A program made the translations under genes and the position numbers. A stretch of 35,885 bases of DNA, taken from the NCBI GenBank assembly GCA_027365345.1, contig DAHXNO010000080.1, forward strand, positions 1-35,885, given 5' to 3'. Within the stretch, counting starts at the first letter, position 1. Each line of letters starts with the position of its first letter. Under the pieces are notes generated by a model. That model saw nothing but the letters and a program-made list of their open reading frames with translations. It did not search any database and was not told the DNA's origin. Shown one piece after another: positions 32,733 through 35,885 of the stretch. This DNA comes from Granulicella sp. (GTDB taxonomy: Bacteria > Acidobacteriota > Terriglobia > Terriglobales > Acidobacteriaceae).

Positions 32733-33479
32733 ATGAAGTATCTCCTCTCGAAAACCTCTTTCCCCATCGTTGAACGTCTGGCCCAGAGCCGAACGTTGTG
32801 CGCCTTCGACTTCGATGGCACCCTCGCGCCCATCGTCGATCATCCTCGCCTGGCGAGAATGCGCGGCCCAACGCGAAGACTGCTTAAAGACGTGGCCTCT
32901 CTCTATCCCTGTATTGTCGTCTCCGGCCGGCGCCGAACGGATGTGGCCAAGAGGCTGCGCGGCATTCCTCTTGCCGGCATCTTTGGGAACCATGGGGCAG
33001 AGTCGGAGAGCACAGAGCGGGAAGACCGCCGCATTGAGCGCTGGAAGGCGCATCTTCAGAATGAAATTGGGGACCTGCCCGGCGTTTGGGTTGAAGACAA
33101 GGGGACATCGCTGGCCGTGCATTACCGCCAGTCCTTGCGTCCCACCCACTCGCTCCGCCTGATTGCCGAGGCGATTGCAAAGTTGAACGAGGTTCGCAGC
33201 TTCGGCGGCAAAAAAGTGGTCAATGTGGTCGCGGATGGCTCCCCAAACAAGGGCGACGTGGTCGTCGCGGAGCGGGACCGTCTCCGCTGCACGCAAGTCT
33301 TGTATCTCGGTGACGATGAGAACGACGAAGACGCCTTTGCTCTCAAGGGCGGCCTTGTCGGGGTTCGCATCGGCAGAAAGAAGCACACCCACGCGCGCTA
33401 CTATCTTCGATCGCAAGAGGAGATTGACCCCCTGCTGGGCTGGCTGGTGCACCTGCGCAGGCCCGAGCCAGCTGAATAA
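32733..33479 (+). CDS. otsB: Trehalose-6-phosphate phosphatase
   Basis: This HAD-family phosphatase releases trehalose from trehalose 6-phosphate. Motif I is FDFDGTLAP (Asp26 and Asp28), motif II lies in IVVSGRRRTD, and the Lys/Asp motifs are in VADGSPNKGD and VLYLGDDENDEDAF. The length of 248 residues is normal. The gene starts two bases after otsA and has no strong ribosome binding site of its own, so it is probably translationally coupled to otsA. It completes the pathway; the GH15 enzyme would degrade the product. Confidence 0.95.
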   Translation: MKYLLSKTSFPIVERLAQSRTLCAFDFDGTLAPIVDHPRLARMRGPTRRLLKDVASLYPCIVVSGRRRTDVAKRLRGIPLAGIFGNHGAESESTEREDRRIERWKAHLQNEIGDLPGVWVEDKGTSLAVHYRQSLRPTHSLRLIAEAIAKLNEVRSFGGKKVVNVVADGSPNKGDVVVAERDRLRCTQVLYLGDDENDEDAFALKGGLVGVRIGRKKHTHARYYLRSQEEIDPLLGWLVHLRRPEPAE

Positions 33480-33516
33480 GCCGGCATAGGACGCACCGGG
33501 AAAACTCGGCTTTTGC

Positions 33517-33588
33517 ATCATCGCTGAAGACTCGTCCTGCGCCATCCAGCAGTTGGCCCCTCCACTGCGTGATCCGGCTGGGAGCAAT
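33517..33588 (-). mobile_element. IS3-family OrfA remnant
   Basis: A short minus-strand segment encodes GIAPSRITQWRGQLLDGAGR followed by V-F-S-D-D. It closely resembles the helix-turn-helix region of IS3-type OrfA transposases, which have P-x-Q-I-x-x-W-K-x-Q-L-L-E-G-A-x-x-V-F. Only about 24 residues are left. The rest of OrfA and all of OrfB are missing. It starts 38 bases after the otsB stop. Confidence 0.6.
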
Positions 33589-33749
33589 ACCGGCCAGAAC
33601 CACTTCTCCGGCATAGGGAACCAACGTCCTCTGCGCCATGTCGGTCGCCGCCGGAGAGTCGCCTGAACCTATTCATTTTCGACTCCGTGTCGCCAGCCAG
33701 AAAATGTGTCAACCTGGTTTCACCAAAGGTGAGGAAGAACCCACTCTTC

Positions 33750-33969
33750 CTCAACGCCCACGGAGGAAGGGTCCGTGCGCGGATACAGCTACGCTCCGCT
33801 GCACAAGGATGTACCCAGGGCTGCGCTTGCCGATCCACGTCTGTATGAGTTGCCGGCGTTGGTAGACGCTTTGCGTGACGGTAAGGCGGGAGCGCGAGAT
33901 GGCCGTGAAAGAACTGAGCAAGAGATTTGACTCTGTACCCTTTTTGGTACACTCTAAGGGTGAGGCCGA
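33750..33969 (+). pseudogene. Frameshifted C-terminal remnant of an unknown gene
   Basis: The plus strand encodes VRGYSYAPLHKDVPRAALAD and then PRLYELPALVDALRDGKA in one frame. The continuation RERE-MAVKELSKRF is in the +1 frame, so one base has been gained or lost at about 33888. The sequence looks like the C-terminus of a small regulator-like family (conserved A-L-x-D-P-x-L-Y-E-L-x-A-L-V-D-A-L-R). I recall this type from sporadic accessory gene pairs but cannot name it. No N-terminal part is found. Confidence 0.5.
33927..33953 (+). promoter_or_regulatory. Promoter and operator of the HigBA-like module
   Basis: TTGACT (33927-33932) and TACACT (33948-33953) are 15 bases apart (or TTTGAC with 16). 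An inverted repeat GTACC (33935-33939) and GGTAC (33946-33950) lies in the spacer and overlaps the -10. This is the normal place for an antitoxin operator. A ribosome binding site (GGTGAGG) precedes the ATG at 33970. Confidence 0.55.
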
Positions 33970-34323
33970 ATGAGTAAAGCGGCGCCGCCAGAAGTTCCGG
34001 TTCGGTTCTACCGTTCGGACACAGGCAGAGAGCCGGTGCGTGAATAGCTGCGCGAGCTGGAGGAAGGCGACCGTCGTGCTATCGGGCTCGATCTGATGCG
34101 GGTGCAGTTCGGGTGGCCTATCGGAATGCCGCTAGTTCGCAGTTTGAAGGATGGCCTGTGGGAGGTTCGATCTTCCCTACCCAGTCGGCGCATCGCGCGG
34201 CTGGTGCTTTGCTTTCACGAAGAGACCCTGATCGTGCTGCACGGGAGTATCAAGAAGACGCAGAAGACTCCAGCGGATGACCTTGCGCTGGCGAAACCAA
34301 GGATGAACGAGGTGACGAGATGA
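33970..34323 (+). pseudogene. HigB/RelE-type toxin with in-frame TAG at codon 26
   Basis: The frame encodes a phage-derived Gp49-like (HigB type) toxin of 117 codons: VRFYRSDTGREPVRE, then a TAG at 34045-34047, then LRELEEGDRRAIGLDLMRVQ, GLWEVRSSL, IARLVLCFHEETLIVLHG and KKTQKTP. In the family the position of the TAG is a tryptophan (EPVREWL), so a single change TGG to TAG is the simplest explanation. There is no frameshift. The antitoxin start overlaps the toxin stop (ATGA). Unless TAG is suppressed or a downstream start is used, no full-length toxin is made. Confidence 0.85.
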
Positions 34324-34607
34324 AGAAGCAGAACAAGCATGTGGGTTCCTCGCTCGATGACATTTTGAAGCACGAAGGCATCCTCGAAGAAGCACGCGCC
34401 ATTGCCATCAAGGAATCTGTAGCTTGGCAGGTTCAGCAGGCGATGCTGAAGGACAACATCACCAAGGTGGAGATGGCGAAGCGTATGCGCACCAGCCGCG
34501 CCGCGCTTGACCGTCTGCTTGACCCCGGCAACGGAGCGGTCACGCTGCAGACGCTCTCGCGTGCGGCGAATGCGATAGGGCGCGTGCTTCGCATCGAGCT
34601 GGTGTAG
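34320..34607 (+). CDS. HigA-like XRE-family antitoxin
   Basis: The 95-residue protein has an N-terminal linker (HVGSSLDDILKHEG) and a Cro/C1-type helix-turn-helix (NITKVEMAKRMRTSRAALDR and LQTLSRAANAIGRVL). HigA-type antitoxins bind and neutralise the toxin and repress the operon. The reading frame is complete and starts inside the toxin stop codon. The toxin is broken, so this is an orphan antitoxin unless it acts on another toxin. It could still repress the promoter at 33927. Confidence 0.9.
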   Translation: MKKQNKHVGSSLDDILKHEGILEEARAIAIKESVAWQVQQAMLKDNITKVEMAKRMRTSRAALDRLLDPGNGAVTLQTLSRAANAIGRVLRIELV

Positions 34608-34994
34608 GTTTTCTGTCGGCTGTGAAATCACTCGGAGATGAGCAAGCTTTGGAGGGATAGTGCCACTCTTACCGGGATCGAGCGGCTTCTATAAGCAACT
34701 CCCGCGCCCTTCAGGTCAGCTATATGCCGTGCGAGCATGTCCGATTCTTAACTAGTACCAAAATCGCCATGCGCTCATCGACCAAATCCAGACGGAGAAA
34801 CCCCAAATGTCCGAGTTCTGGGCGAGTGACCGGCAAACCGGAGACGGGCCGATCACCCTTTGTGACTGAAAACTGACCCACGATCGGTTCCTTTGGAAAA
34901 TTCGCTCGGATCGCCGCTCTCCGAGTAACATAGAGATGAATCACCTTGGTTGGGAGAAGCATAGCGATTCGCCCCATCTCGGACGAATAGTCTT
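34608..34994. other. Spacer between the two toxin-antitoxin modules
   Basis: About 390 bases without a convincing gene. An 85-codon minus-strand frame (34720-34977, starting MGRIAMLLPTKVIHLYV) has no family resemblance and no good ribosome binding site. I leave it as unassigned sequence, possibly another gene remnant. Confidence 0.4.
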
Positions 34995-35231
34995 ATGATC
35001 CAGATCCAGTTACGTCCTGAAATCGAAGCGCAGCTTGCGGCGGCGGCGGCGCGGGGAATCGCTCTCGAAACCTATGTGCGTGCCTTTGTCGAAGAGAGAT
35101 TTTCTGACCAGCAGACAAAAAAACAGCCTCGCCTCGCCGTGGAAGCGATGCTCGCTTTCGCTGGCAAGCACGGACTCACGCATGGCGGCGAGAGCCTGAG
35201 AGATACGGTGCATGAAGGGCACAAATACTGA
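34995..35231 (+). CDS. VapB-like antitoxin
   Basis: The 78-residue protein starts with an N-terminal segment that fits a ribbon-helix-helix DNA-binding motif (MIQIQLRPEIEAQLAAAAAR followed by G-I-A-L-E-T-Y-V). A C-terminal tail would wrap the toxin. It overlaps the toxin start by one base (TGATG). The frame is intact. VapB antitoxins inhibit PIN-domain ribonucleases and autoregulate the operon. Confidence 0.8.
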   Translation: MIQIQLRPEIEAQLAAAAARGIALETYVRAFVEERFSDQQTKKQPRLAVEAMLAFAGKHGLTHGGESLRDTVHEGHKY

Positions 35232-35647
35232 TGCCCTTCGTGCTAGACGCTTCGTTGGCTATGAGCTGGTGCTTTGCCGACGAATCCACCCCCTAAAGTC
35301 GTACCGTTCTCGCGGCATGGACGGACACCTGGGCGGAAGTGCCCGCACTTTGGTTGACTGAAGTAGCGAATGTGCTGGCTGGCAATGAACGAAGAGGGCG
35401 CATTAGCCCGGCGCTTGCGGATGAATTTCTGGAAACACTCGCCGCTCTCGATATTCGCGTGCACTAACCCGTTCTTCCCATAGATGGCAAATTGCTGTTG
35501 CCTCTGGTGAGGCGGTATCACCTTACCGCGTATGACGCGGCTTATCTGGAACTGGCGCAGCGAAAGAACCTGCCGCTTGCCACCCTTGCTAAAGAACTCA
35601 TTGTGGTTGCCGGTCAAGCAGGCATTACTCTGATCGCGCAGCCATAG
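35231..35647 (+). pseudogene. VapC PIN-domain toxin with two in-frame TAA codons
   Basis: A single frame from ATG 35231 to TAG 35645 encodes a PIN-domain ribonuclease of 138 codons. It contains MPFVLDASLAMSWCFADEST, TEVANVLAGNERRGR, DEFLETLAALDIRV, LTAYDAAYLELAQRKNLPLA and AGITLIAQP. Acidic active-site residues remain (Asp of VLDAS, Glu of TEVAN, Asp of AYDAAY). TAA codons occur at 35294-35296 (codon 22) and 35465-35467 (codon 79). No frameshift is needed. Both positions look like single-base changes from sense codons. The toxin is probably not made as a full protein. Confidence 0.85.
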
Positions 35648-35806
35648 TCACCGGGTAGATTGGAAGCGCTGTGCGGGTGATGCTCAACGCGTCACGCAAT
35701 GAGGCCACCACAGCTTCGCGGTCGTGGCGGTCCTTGGTGGCTTGATCTGTATCCGTCAGAGCAAATGCATCTGTTCGTCGGGTCTGGGTTGTGATGGACT
35801 GTTGCC

Positions 35807-35885
35807 ATGAGCGGAGAGGCAGTAGTTGTGGGTCGACGTAGTCGGGCGGAGATAGCGCGGCTGGCGGGGTTGTATGCGACGAGCG
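35807..35885 (+). CDS. IS66-type OrfA start, partial
   Basis: The last 79 bases encode MSGEAVVVGRRSRAEIARLA followed by G-L-Y-A-T-S. This matches the N-terminus of IS66-family accessory OrfA (TnpA) proteins, which commonly begin with R-R-S-R-A-E-I. The frame runs off the right edge. The left inverted repeat was not identified with certainty. It suggests that an insertion sequence follows. Confidence 0.5.
   Translation, partial: MSGEAVVVGRRSRAEIARLAGLYATS

Noticed and set aside
33518-33952. 144-codon minus-strand frame downstream of otsB
   Set aside because: Overlaps better-supported plus-strand remnant and TA promoter in another frame; composition is not protein-like.
34720-34977. 85-codon minus-strand frame between the TA modules
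   Set aside because: No family resemblance, weak ribosome binding site, and surrounded by gene remnants; not supported as a gene.
35243-35617. 124-codon minus-strand frame
   Set aside because: It is antisense to the VapC frame, whose PIN-domain motifs clearly define the coding strand.
1-35885. CRISPR arrays, tRNA or rRNA genes
   Set aside because: No regularly spaced direct repeats and no tRNA-like or rRNA-like sequence were recognised by reading; a covariance-model search was not possible here.

Overview
The window is a GC-rich (roughly 60%) chromosomal segment that reads like a soil or freshwater Acidobacteriota (Terriglobia-type) genome. This is an inference from the rpsP-khpA-rimM-trmD-rplS-rnhB translation cluster, many secreted proteins of lineage-specific type, PA2779-like small membrane proteins, and degenerate promoters at about this base composition. 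No tRNA, rRNA or CRISPR array was seen.

Layout. Positions 1-8850 hold the translation/ribosome cluster on the minus strand (rpsP, khpA, rimM, trmD, rplS and a 3'-truncated rnhB). It is split by inserted genes: secreted proteins at 1189, 3051 and 5104(-) and a sporadic-looking gene at 4038. At 8924-10102 a PilZ protein is followed by a LuxR-type regulator whose receiver lacks the phosphorylatable Asp. Then come an MFS transporter and phenylalanine 4-hydroxylase (10374-12564). A compact siroheme/sulfite assimilation operon follows (12795-15994: siroheme reductase, precorrin-2 dehydrogenase/ferrochelatase, uroporphyrinogen-III methyltransferase). Positions 16153-24797 hold an M61 peptidase, a glutathione peroxidase, a secreted protein, two large membrane proteins (lipase-maturation-factor-like and GT-C-like) and a Tat-exported sugar isomerase/epimerase-like protein.

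At 24794-28233 (minus) lies a probable operon: two tandem paralogous PA2779-like small membrane proteins, a C39-like lipoprotein peptidase and a TPR plus outer-membrane-barrel protein. At 28675-33479 is a trehalose locus: a GH15 hydrolase (candidate trehalase) faces an OtsA that is fused to an N-terminal transmembrane sensor module, followed at once by OtsB. The two divergent genes share overlapping -10 boxes.

The right end (33480-35885) is a decay zone. It has an IS3-type OrfA remnant, a frameshifted gene remnant, a HigBA-like module whose toxin has an in-frame TAG, a VapBC module whose toxin has two in-frame TAA codons, and the start of an IS66-type OrfA. Both antitoxins remain intact.

Most noteworthy are the membrane sensor-OtsA fusion with its promoter arrangement, the toxin-only nonsense decay, the PA2779/C39/TPR-barrel operon, the Asp-less receiver beside a PilZ protein, the proline/alanine insert in TrmD, and a set of starts that look leaderless.
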